A stretch of 45,986 nucleotides of DNA. It comes from a virus. The stretch is from positions 1 to 45,986 of the IMG/VR virus record IMGVR_UViG_3300043395_002741; one strand, 5' to 3'. The stretch's first letter is position 1. Each line of letters opens with the position of its first letter. The translations under genes were made by a program, and so were the position numbers. Positions 23,486 to 29,669 of this stretch are shown in pieces. Under the pieces are notes generated by a model, which saw nothing but the letters and a program-made list of their open reading frames with translations, was not told where the DNA came from and made no database searches.

Positions 23486-23695
23486 ATGCTCGCAGACGCC
23501 TTGTTCGTTGGCTTGCTCGTTGGTGCTGTGTGCGGGATCGCCCCGCTGATCCTCGCGCTCAAGCGAGGGCGCGACCCCTACGGGATCGGCGCGCTCGTTG
23601 CGTGTTCCATCGCGGGGGCGATCCTCGGACTGCTGCTGGCACTCCCCGTCGCTGGGATCGCCTGCGCGCTGATCCTCGCTACACGCACAGACTAG
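23486..23695 (+). CDS. Small two-pass membrane protein
   Basis: A protein of 69 residues with two hydrophobic helices (about 4-24 and 36-65) separated by a short basic loop, KRGRDPYG, which places the loop in the cytoplasm and both ends outside. It precedes a canonical terminator. A holin could look like this, but the lysis cassette appears to lie elsewhere (31075-33005). Confidence 0.68.
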   Translation: MLADALFVGLLVGAVCGIAPLILALKRGRDPYGIGALVACSIAGAILGLLLALPVAGIACALILATRTD

Positions 23696-23720
23696 TGCGG
23701 GGCTGCACCCTCCCCGCAGG

Positions 23721-23758
23721 ACCGCACGGTGGGATGGTCTCGCCGTGCGGTTTTTTTT
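23721..23758 (+). terminator. Canonical intrinsic terminator
   Basis: A 9-bp perfect stem (23721-23729 with 23743-23751) is followed by eight consecutive T. A second 7-bp hairpin (23696-23702 with 23712-23718) lies just upstream. This is the best intrinsic terminator in the window and ends the 22422-23695 unit, 13 bases ahead of the second promoter repeat. Confidence 0.93.
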
Positions 23759-23770
23759 CGACCCCCTGAA

Positions 23771-23841
23771 GATTGTTGTTGCGCGGTGTGGCGCACTCTG
23801 GCATAAGTCCACCCATCAAGAGGGCGCGCATGGAGCGGCCC
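23771..23841 (+). promoter_or_regulatory. 71-bp promoter-like repeat, copy B (sigma-70 type)
   Basis: The partner of 17916-17986. It has TTGCGC, 17 nt, CATAAG, with the same fully conserved 26 bases after it, ending in CATGGAGCGGCCC. It follows a strong terminator and precedes a run of small unknown genes (23888-25749). The placement supports an independent early promoter. Confidence 0.65.
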
Positions 23842-23847
23842 GCAACA

Positions 23848-23881
23848 CACCAAGCCAGACCGCCCCGACAGGGGCACGGAG
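23848..23881 (+). promoter_or_regulatory. Duplicated leader hairpin, copy 1
   Basis: CGCCCCGACAGGGGC forms a small hairpin directly before the CACGGAG ribosome-binding element of the 23888 gene. The same leader, from CACCAAGCCA to GGCACGGAG, recurs at 24190-24224 before the paralogous gene. The hairpin touching the ribosome-binding site could control translation. Confidence 0.5.
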
Positions 23882-23887
23882 TATCCA

Positions 23888-24160
23888 ATGACCCGCATCA
23901 ACATCCACATCGACCTCGGCTCCACCGACTCCATCCCCGAGGCCGCTCCCCGCTCGGTTGCTCGCTTGGCCGCGCTGGTCGCCCGCGACGTGCAGGCCGC
24001 TTGGCCCAAGGCCGACGTGACGGTCTCCACCGCCAAGACCCACGGGCAGGGTGGCGTCGAGGTGAGCGGACGCGAGGTGACCACCGCCGCTGTCGAGCAG
24101 ATCGTGGACGCCTGCTGGCAGTCGCAGTCCGAGTGGGTGGTCTGCCGCCGCGCCCGCTAG
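23888..24160 (+). CDS. Small protein of a tandem paralogous pair, copy 1
   Basis: A protein of 90 residues. The pattern is a beta strand (RINIHIDLG), a helix (ARLAALVARDVQAAWP), a strand (ADVTVST), a strand with VEVSGREV, a helix and a final strand (SEWVVCRR). The next gene has the same order, and AxPKADVTVST aligns with AEYPEADVSWTT, so the two are diverged duplicates. First gene behind promoter repeat B. Function unknown. Confidence 0.75.
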   Translation: MTRINIHIDLGSTDSIPEAAPRSVARLAALVARDVQAAWPKADVTVSTAKTHGQGGVEVSGREVTTAAVEQIVDACWQSQSEWVVCRRAR

Positions 24161-24189
24161 GTCACCACGCACACACAAGCCCCACCAAC

Positions 24190-24224
24190 CACCAAGCCAA
24201 GATCGCCCCGACAGGGGCACGGAG
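24190..24224 (+). promoter_or_regulatory. Duplicated leader hairpin, copy 2
   Basis: A near-identical repeat of 23848-23881, ending in GGGGCACGGAG immediately before the gene at 24232. It shows that the gene was duplicated with its translation signal. Confidence 0.5.
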
Positions 24225-24231
24225 ACTCCCA

Positions 24232-24534
24232 ATGGCCCTCTCAATCGACATCAACGTAGGTGCTGACCTGCTGCTTGCCTTCCCCGAGGCCAACACCTCC
24301 GAGTCGATGTACCGCTACGCCACGCAGCTCGACTCGATGCTCTCTGCGGAGTACCCGGAGGCCGACGTGTCCTGGACGACCCACACCCGCAGCGGGCACA
24401 CCGTGCGGATCCAGGTCGAGGACGAGATCAACGACCTGGACTGGCAGGAGCGCGATCAGATTGAGCAGAACTGCCGCGAGATCAGCAACCGCCTCTGGGA
24501 GTCCCAGACGTGGCTCGTCCTCGCTGACGCCTAG
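24232..24534 (+). CDS. Small protein of a tandem paralogous pair, copy 2
   Basis: A protein of 100 residues with the same strand-helix-strand order as the preceding gene: SIDINVG, then SMYRYATQLDSMLSAEYPEA, DVSWTT, VRIQVE, a charged helix (DWQERDQIEQNCREI) and TWLVLAD. It is more acidic than its paralogue. The ATG at 24232 follows the duplicated leader. Function unknown. Confidence 0.75.
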   Translation: MALSIDINVGADLLLAFPEANTSESMYRYATQLDSMLSAEYPEADVSWTTHTRSGHTVRIQVEDEINDLDWQERDQIEQNCREISNRLWESQTWLVLADA

Positions 24535-24558
24535 CCCACACGCCCACACGCCCACACG
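24535..24558 (+). repeat. Three tandem copies of CCCACACG
   Basis: Three uninterrupted 8-bp repeats lie just after the stop of the 24232 gene, ahead of the AGGAG of the next gene. It is probably a replication-slippage product. No function is apparent. Confidence 0.7.
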
Positions 24559-24575
24559 CCCCACAGGAGCCCCCC

Positions 24576-24863
24576 GTGACCCCCGACACCAGCACCACGA
24601 CTCTGCCCACGATCCAAACCTACGGCACCCACGTCACCACGCTGCACGCGCTAGCCCGCACCGCGCTCAACGCCTTGGAGGTTGCGCTCGTTACCGTCCA
24701 GGAGTCCGCCCCGCACCCGCGCGACTACCCGAACCGCGACGATTGGACCCGCGCCGCTGCCGAGCACGCTGCACACCTCGCTGCGCTCCACGCCGCGGTC
24801 GAGCACTACTCCCGGCACACCGCCCACGTCTACGACGCCGTCTGTGCCTACCGCTCCCGGTAG
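24576..24863 (+). CDS. Small helical hypothetical protein
   Basis: A protein of 95 residues, His- and Ala-rich and largely helical (ALARTALNALEVALVTVQES, then AAAEHAAHLAALHAAVEHY). The GTG start is preceded by AGGAG. It belongs to the small-gene run behind promoter repeat B. Unknown function. Confidence 0.7.
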   Translation: MTPDTSTTTLPTIQTYGTHVTTLHALARTALNALEVALVTVQESAPHPRDYPNRDDWTRAAAEHAAHLAALHAAVEHYSRHTAHVYDAVCAYRSR

Positions 24864-24893
24864 TCCCGCGCACGCCCTACAGGAGATCCGACC

Positions 24894-25268
24894 ATGCCCG
24901 GACATACACCCGACTCTGACGACGCCCTGCTCGCCACCGCCCATGCCGCCGCACAGACCGCCCGTGTCGATTGGCACGAGACGGAGATCGACGGGCTCTG
25001 GATCCACACCACGCTCTACGGCACCGCCCGCCTCGTGGTCCTCGACCGCGGTGGGGACGCCCCGCTGCTGACCTCCGTGACCCTACGCGCCCTCGACTCC
25101 ACCGCCACCGATCAGTCCGACGTGCAGCAGGCGACCAGCACCTGCCACGGGTTCACCCTGGACGACGCCAAGCACGCCGCCCTCGTTGATGCTCACCTCC
25201 TGTTGTTTGCCTCCAGCCCCGACATCGCAGCCGACTACTACGCCGCGCAGCACAGGGCCGAGTCGTGA
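24894..25268 (+). CDS. Hypothetical protein
   Basis: A protein of 124 residues with a strand-rich middle (WIHTTLYGTARLVVLDRGGD) and a C-terminal helix. ACAGGAG lies upstream. It overlaps the next gene by four bases. Unknown function; probable early gene by position. Confidence 0.7.
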   Translation: MPGHTPDSDDALLATAHAAAQTARVDWHETEIDGLWIHTTLYGTARLVVLDRGGDAPLLTSVTLRALDSTATDQSDVQQATSTCHGFTLDDAKHAALVDAHLLLFASSPDIAADYYAAQHRAES

Positions 25269-25465
25269 GCTGTCCCACCTGCACCGAACTGCGCCGCAAG
25301 ATCCGCACCCTCCAGCAACAAATCAAAAAGCTGCGCGCCAAAGCCGAGACGCCCTGGGAGAAGCGCGAACGGATCGCCAAGCTGCGCGCCTCTCTCGCCA
25401 AGGGACGCGCCCGCAAGAAGGCCGCTCCCGCCCCCACCCCACCTACGCCTACGCCTACGGATTGA
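25265..25465 (+). CDS. Small CxxC coiled-coil protein
   Basis: A protein of 66 residues starting at a GTG overlapping the previous stop. It begins SCPTC, continues with a basic coiled coil (ELRRKIRTLQQQIKKLRAK, then a second helix) and ends in a Pro-Thr repeat (PTPPTPTPTD). The basic charge fits nucleic-acid binding, as inference. Confidence 0.65.
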   Translation: MSCPTCTELRRKIRTLQQQIKKLRAKAETPWEKRERIAKLRASLAKGRARKKAAPAPTPPTPTPTD

Positions 25466-25498
25466 CGCCCCCCCGGTAGACACCCAAGGAATCCCCGA
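25463..25498 (+). repeat. Direct repeat flanking the 25498 gene, copy 1
   Basis: TGACGCCCC...CGGTAGAC followed, after a variable stretch, by AATCCCCGA. A second copy is at 25751-25785, so the two copies bracket exactly one gene. Copy 1 contains the upstream gene's stop codon. Confidence 0.6.
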
Positions 25499-25749
25499 TG
25501 ACTGCCCAGAACCTGCTCGTCCGAATCGAGACGACTACCGGCACAATGCACGACATCTACATGACCTCCCCGCAACTCGTGGAGCTGCGGCAGGCACTCG
25601 CCGCGTTGCAGACCACATACATCGACCTGCAACTCGCGAATGGGTCAACCCTCTACCTGTACGGCAGGCACGTTGTCTCCGTCACCAGCACCCCGCACCC
25701 GCACAGGCCCACCTCCGACGTGCGCCGCGTGACCGCCTGCGCCTACTGA
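25498..25749 (+). CDS. Small hypothetical protein flanked by direct repeats
   Basis: A protein of 83 residues: strand, turn, strand (LLVRIETTTGTMHDIYM), a helix with LVELRQALAALQTTYIDLQL, and a further strand pair (STLYLYGRHVVSVTST). It lies between two copies of a 35-36 bp direct repeat, as in a cassette that was inserted or duplicated. Unknown function. Confidence 0.65.
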   Translation: MTAQNLLVRIETTTGTMHDIYMTSPQLVELRQALAALQTTYIDLQLANGSTLYLYGRHVVSVTSTPHPHRPTSDVRRVTACAY

Positions 25750-25750
25750 G

Positions 25751-25785
25751 TGACGCCCCCCGGTAGACGCTCGCGCAATCCCCGA
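25751..25785 (+). repeat. Direct repeat flanking the 25498 gene, copy 2
   Basis: The second copy of the repeat at 25463-25498. The sequence after it has no start codon in the corresponding place, so a further gene copy may have been lost here. Confidence 0.55.
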
Positions 25786-25807
25786 CCAACACCCGCCGAC
25801 TCCCTAC

Positions 25808-25891
25808 AGACACCCCGATAGACTCCCAATCCGGGTGTCGTCGGGGTGTCTCGCTACCCTACGCACCCCCCGATTGGGTGGTCATCGGGGG
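25808..25891 (+). terminator. Two hairpins ahead of the packaging genes
   Basis: An 11-bp perfect stem (25808-25818 with 25841-25851, 22-nt loop) is followed by an 8-bp stem (25867-25874 with 25884-25891). Neither has a T-run. Together they separate the small-gene region from the terminase genes and are the likely end of early transcription. The rest of this 182-base gap holds only the ribosome-binding site TAGGAGG. Confidence 0.6.
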
Positions 25892-25931
25892 TTGCACGCC
25901 CACCACGACCCCCGCTACGGTAGGAGGCATC

Positions 25932-26645
25932 ATGGCAATCACCAAAATCTCACCGGAAATCTACACGATCCTGCTGGACGCCTACCGCAACGCTCCAGCC
26001 AGCCATCGCGCTGCTGCGCGTGCGGCACAGTGCTCTGAGAAAACAGCGACCCGCGCTTGGTCTGTCGGTTGGACTGAGACGCACGGTTGGGCACGCCCAA
26101 TCCGTGAGGTGCTGGAGGCTGAAACGCTAGAAGCCCGCGCCCAGATGCTCCAACGCGAGCAGGACGAGCGCATCGCTGCCGCCCGCAGGGAGATCGAGGC
26201 CCGCCGGGAAGCCGCGCGCAAAGCGGAGGAGGAGCGCGAGGCAGGACGGCGGCAGGCGGTCGAGGCCCGCACGCAGGAAGGGCAGATGGTGCGCCTCTCC
26301 AGGGCCAACACCTTGGGCTTGCTCGGCTCGCTGGCGAAGCTCCAGCCTGCCGTCTCCCACCTTGCCGACCAGATCCGCTCCGCAATCCTGTCCGGGGCCG
26401 TCGATCCCTCCGACGCGGCCCCGTTGCTCAAGACGGTGTCGAGCGTGGTGCGTGACGCGATCACCGCCTCGCAGATCGTCGTGGAGCTGGAGCGGCTGCA
26501 TGTGGGCAACCCGACCGCCATCATCGGGGTGCAGTCGATGGAGATGTCCGCGGACGAGGCGGTCAGAGAGATCGAGGACGCCAAGGCGGCACTGGACCGC
26601 GCGCGTGCGTTGGGGTTGTCCGTGCTCGCCGGGGGTGCGTCGTGA
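25932..26645 (+). CDS. Putative terminase small subunit
   Basis: A protein of 237 residues preceded by TAGGAGG. The N-terminus (about 8-45) looks like a helix-turn-helix (APASHRAAARAAQCSEKTATRAW), the middle (about 60-130) is a charged coiled coil rich in Arg and Glu, and the C-terminus is helical. A DNA-binding N-terminal domain, an oligomerising coiled coil and a place upstream of the large terminase are the usual features of a small terminase, which recognises the packaging site. The call rests on position and architecture, not on a diagnostic motif. Confidence 0.65.
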   Translation: MAITKISPEIYTILLDAYRNAPASHRAAARAAQCSEKTATRAWSVGWTETHGWARPIREVLEAETLEARAQMLQREQDERIAAARREIEARREAARKAEEEREAGRRQAVEARTQEGQMVRLSRANTLGLLGSLAKLQPAVSHLADQIRSAILSGAVDPSDAAPLLKTVSSVVRDAITASQIVVELERLHVGNPTAIIGVQSMEMSADEAVREIEDAKAALDRARALGLSVLAGGAS

Positions 26646-26983
26646 CCGAGCAGGATCTGACCGCAATCGAGGAGCGCGCCCACCGTGCGACTCGGTGGGT
26701 GACACCCTGGGCCGACGACGCCATGACCCGCTCACACTCAGACGCCCTCGCGCTGCTGGCTGACCTGCGTCTGGCTCGGGAGCAACTGGCCGACCTCCAA
26801 GCGATGCGCGCGCGGCTCGTCGCGCTGGTTCGCACGCTGGACGCAGCCGTGGATCTGTCCCGACAGGCTGAACGCAGGGCGCGCCGCGCGGGGGACTCCG
26901 AGGGCGCGTATTTCTCACAGGTTATGCAGGACTTTGCCGAGCAGCACCGCTTGCGCTGCCTCGCTGTGCTGGGGGAATCGTGA
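26642..26983 (+). CDS. Helical hypothetical protein between terminase genes
   Basis: A protein of 113 residues with a GTG start overlapping the previous stop. It is almost entirely helical, with ALALLADLRLAREQLADLQ and RLVALVRTLDAAVDLSRQAER as heptad-like stretches. Unknown; possibly a packaging accessory by position. Confidence 0.65.
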   Translation: MTEQDLTAIEERAHRATRWVTPWADDAMTRSHSDALALLADLRLAREQLADLQAMRARLVALVRTLDAAVDLSRQAERRARRAGDSEGAYFSQVMQDFAEQHRLRCLAVLGES

Positions 26984-27423
26984 CACTCACCGAGGCTGAG
27001 TTGGAGTTCGATAGGTTCGTCGCCACCCGCCGCGCGCAGGGCCGGGTGACCTACGGGCAGGGTCTGGAGCACACGGACGCGCGGTGGAACTGGGAGCGCA
27101 TGGCGTTGGAGGAGTTGGCCGACGCCTGCCAATACCTCGTTGCGCAGACGATTCGCTTGCAATACGCGCTGGACGAGGCCCGTGGGAACCACATCATGTT
27201 CGTGACAGGGTTGTGCAAAACCCTGGGAGTTTCGGAGTTGGACGCCGCCGGGGTGCTGTCGCGGGTGCAGTCGTTGACCCACGCCGCCGCCGACGTGCGC
27301 GAGCGCGCCGCCCGTGAAATCGACTGCGTGCGCGGGGCTGGCTGCACCGACCCGTCGTGCGACTACGCTGCGACCGCGCGCCGGATCCGACGACTGCCGA
27401 TTGGCGGGGAGGGTGGATGCTAG
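26980..27423 (+). CDS. Hypothetical protein, possible MazG-like fold
   Basis: A protein of 147 residues starting at a GTG overlapping the previous stop. The segment WNWERMALEELADACQYLVAQ resembles the first metal-binding helix (ExxE/D pattern) of all-alpha NTP pyrophosphatases of the MazG group. The second metal helix is not obvious, so the relation is uncertain. A Cys cluster (CVRGAGCTDPSC) follows near the C-terminus. It overlaps the large terminase start by seven bases. Confidence 0.6.
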   Translation: MTLTEAELEFDRFVATRRAQGRVTYGQGLEHTDARWNWERMALEELADACQYLVAQTIRLQYALDEARGNHIMFVTGLCKTLGVSELDAAGVLSRVQSLTHAAADVRERAAREIDCVRGAGCTDPSCDYAATARRIRRLPIGGEGGC

Positions 27424-29612
27424 GCATCCCGCACCAACGCCGTGAGCAGGTGTCCCGCGACATCGAGATGCTGGAACTGCGACAGCTCGCAGCGCAGGCA
27501 CGCGCAGCCCGAATCGTGCTGGCCCGCCACGACAGCGCGGAGCTGTCCGCCCTGGTGATGCGGGACGAACGCTCCCCGACGTTCACCTCGATGGTCCGCC
27601 CCACCCCCGAGCAGCAGCGTTGGCACGCGCTCGCGGGCAAGCACGACCGGTTGGTGATCTGGGCGCACGACGAGTCGGGGCGCACGGCGTTCGCTGCGGG
27701 GCGCATCCTGTGGGAGTTGGGGCACAACCCGGACTTTCGGGTGCTGGTGGTGGGACGCACGCTGCCCCTTGCCCAGATTGCTGCCCGCCTCGCTGCCCGC
27801 TACCTCGACGTGTCGCTGGAACTGCGGTCGGTGTTCCCCGGCATCCAACTAGAAACGCCCGCCACCTCCCGCACGGTCGCGGTCAAGGGGCGGCGCGGGG
27901 ACGCGCCCAACATTCAATGTGTCGGGGTGGGCGGGTCGATCCCTGTGCGGTGCGCGTTCGACCTCGTGGTGCTGGACGACTGCGTATCGGACGAGCACGC
28001 CCGCACCCCGCAGAGTCGCGCCGCCGTGTGGGAGTGGCTGCGCGGGTCGGTGCTGTCGTCCCTGTCCGACCGGGGACGTGTGCTCGCACTGGGCGTGCCG
28101 CTGCACCCAGAGGACCCGATCTCTCGTCTCGCGGCCCTGCCCGAGTACACCGTCCACCGCACGCCGATCCTCGACGCACAGGGCAACTCGGTGTGGCCTG
28201 CTCGCTGGCCGATGGAACGAATCGAGGCCCGCCGCAGGGACACCCCGGCGAACGTGTGGGCGCGTCGGATGCTGTGCCTGCCGACCAAGGCCGAATCCCT
28301 GCTCGGGGTGTCGGAACCGCTCGGCACGTTCATGGAAAGGGTGAGCGGCAACGTGCTGCGCGCCCCTCGGCACCTCGGGCCGCTGCTGTCGCTGCTGGAG
28401 CGTGCGCGGACGGAGCCTGTGCGCGCCGTCGTGTCGGCCCCTCCGCAGCACGGCAAGACCGAGCTGCTGATGCACTCGCTTGCCTGGCATCTCGCGCAAG
28501 ACCCGGAGCGCACCCACGCATATGTGACGTATGCAGGCACGCTCGCCAGCGACCGCTCACGCAAAATCCGCTCGATCACCACCGAGGCCGGGATCGAGCT
28601 CCCCGAGAAGCCAGGGGGGATGCGGCGGTGGCGCACCGCTCGCGGTGGCGGGCTGATTGCAGAAGGCGTGCGCGGGCAGCTCACGGGCAAAAGCGTAGAC
28701 GGTTTGTTGATTGTGGACGACCCCTACAAGTCCCGCGTCGAGGCCGAGTCCGTGGTGCAGCGCGAGCAGGTCTGGGGACTGTTCGCGGACGCTGCGTTGA
28801 CCCGTTTGCACCCGCGGGCCTCGGCAATCGTCGTTCACACCCGCTGGCACGAGGACGACCTCGCTGGGCGTCTTGGCAAGCAGGGTTGGGAGGTCGTCAA
28901 CCTACCCGCCGTGCTGGAGGACGGCTCGCCCCTGTGGCCCGAGCGGTACTCGGTGGACGACCTCATTCAACGGCGCGCGGCAATCGGGGAGTACTCGTGG
29001 TCCTCGCTCTACATGGGCCACCCCCGCCCCCGAGGCGGTGCGGTATTCCGCAACGTGGTCAGTTACGACCCGCAGATTCACGTTGTGCGGGCGAACCAGT
29101 GGCGAATCGCCATCGGCATCGACCTTGCCTACACGGCGCGCACCAGGGCCGACTACTCCTCGGCTGTGGTCATGGCGACCGGGGAGGACGGGCGTTGCTA
29201 CGTCCTGGAGGTGGTGCGACAGCAGGTCGAGGCCCCGCAGTTCGCCACGACCCTGCGCGCGCTGCGGCAGCGGTACGCGGGCGCGCTCCCCCGGTGGTAC
29301 GCAGCCGGGACCGAGCAGGGCGTCGTCCAGCTCATGCAGTCGATGGGTGTGGGGATCGAGGCCCTGCCGCCGAAAGGCGACAAGTTCTTGCGGGCGCAGC
29401 CTGTCGCGGCTGCGTGGAACACCGGGCGAATCCTCGTGCCGACAAATGCCTCGTGGGCCACCCCGTTCGTGGATGAGGTGCTGGCGTTCACCGGGATTGC
29501 GGACGCCCACGACGACCAGGTGGACGCGCTCGCGGCTGCATACGACGTGCTCTACCCACAGACAACAGGCGGCACCGTGCAACGGCTGACCGTGGACTTG
29601 AGGAGGCGGTAA
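27417..29612 (+). CDS. terL: Large terminase with an extra degenerate N-terminal ATPase copy
   Basis: The DNA-packaging motor and nuclease, 731 residues, much longer than a usual TerL. Residues about 320-731 form a complete TerL: Walker A APPQHGKT (341-348), Walker B LLIVDDP (430-436), the coupling segment HTRWHEDDLAGRL (474-486), and a nuclease with acidic residues Asp569 (IGIDLAY), Asp579 and the pair in AHDDQVDA (697-704). Residues about 65-290 follow the same order in degenerate form: HDESGRT (84-90) for Walker A with Lys replaced by Arg, DLVVLDD (182-188), a GVPLHPEDPISRL (226-238) counterpart of HTRWHEDDLAGRL, then SVWPARW matching SPLWPER. This looks like internal duplication or fusion. 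Confidence 0.93.
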   Translation: MLGIPHQRREQVSRDIEMLELRQLAAQARAARIVLARHDSAELSALVMRDERSPTFTSMVRPTPEQQRWHALAGKHDRLVIWAHDESGRTAFAAGRILWELGHNPDFRVLVVGRTLPLAQIAARLAARYLDVSLELRSVFPGIQLETPATSRTVAVKGRRGDAPNIQCVGVGGSIPVRCAFDLVVLDDCVSDEHARTPQSRAAVWEWLRGSVLSSLSDRGRVLALGVPLHPEDPISRLAALPEYTVHRTPILDAQGNSVWPARWPMERIEARRRDTPANVWARRMLCLPTKAESLLGVSEPLGTFMERVSGNVLRAPRHLGPLLSLLERARTEPVRAVVSAPPQHGKTELLMHSLAWHLAQDPERTHAYVTYAGTLASDRSRKIRSITTEAGIELPEKPGGMRRWRTARGGGLIAEGVRGQLTGKSVDGLLIVDDPYKSRVEAESVVQREQVWGLFADAALTRLHPRASAIVVHTRWHEDDLAGRLGKQGWEVVNLPAVLEDGSPLWPERYSVDDLIQRRAAIGEYSWSSLYMGHPRPRGGAVFRNVVSYDPQIHVVRANQWRIAIGIDLAYTARTRADYSSAVVMATGEDGRCYVLEVVRQQVEAPQFATTLRALRQRYAGALPRWYAAGTEQGVVQLMQSMGVGIEALPPKGDKFLRAQPVAAAWNTGRILVPTNASWATPFVDEVLAFTGIADAHDDQVDALAAAYDVLYPQTTGGTVQRLTVDLRRR

Positions 29613-29618
29613 ACGAGC

Positions 29619-29657
29619 AGGGGGCAACTCTCCGGGATTCCTGGAGAGTTGCCCCCT
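29619..29657. terminator. Bidirectional terminator hairpin
   Basis: A perfect 15-bp stem (29619-29633 with 29643-29657) and a 9-nt loop lie between the converging large terminase and lipoprotein genes. No T-run follows, but the strength and placement support termination on both strands. Confidence 0.85.
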
Positions 29658-29669
29658 CGACGTGCGCTG

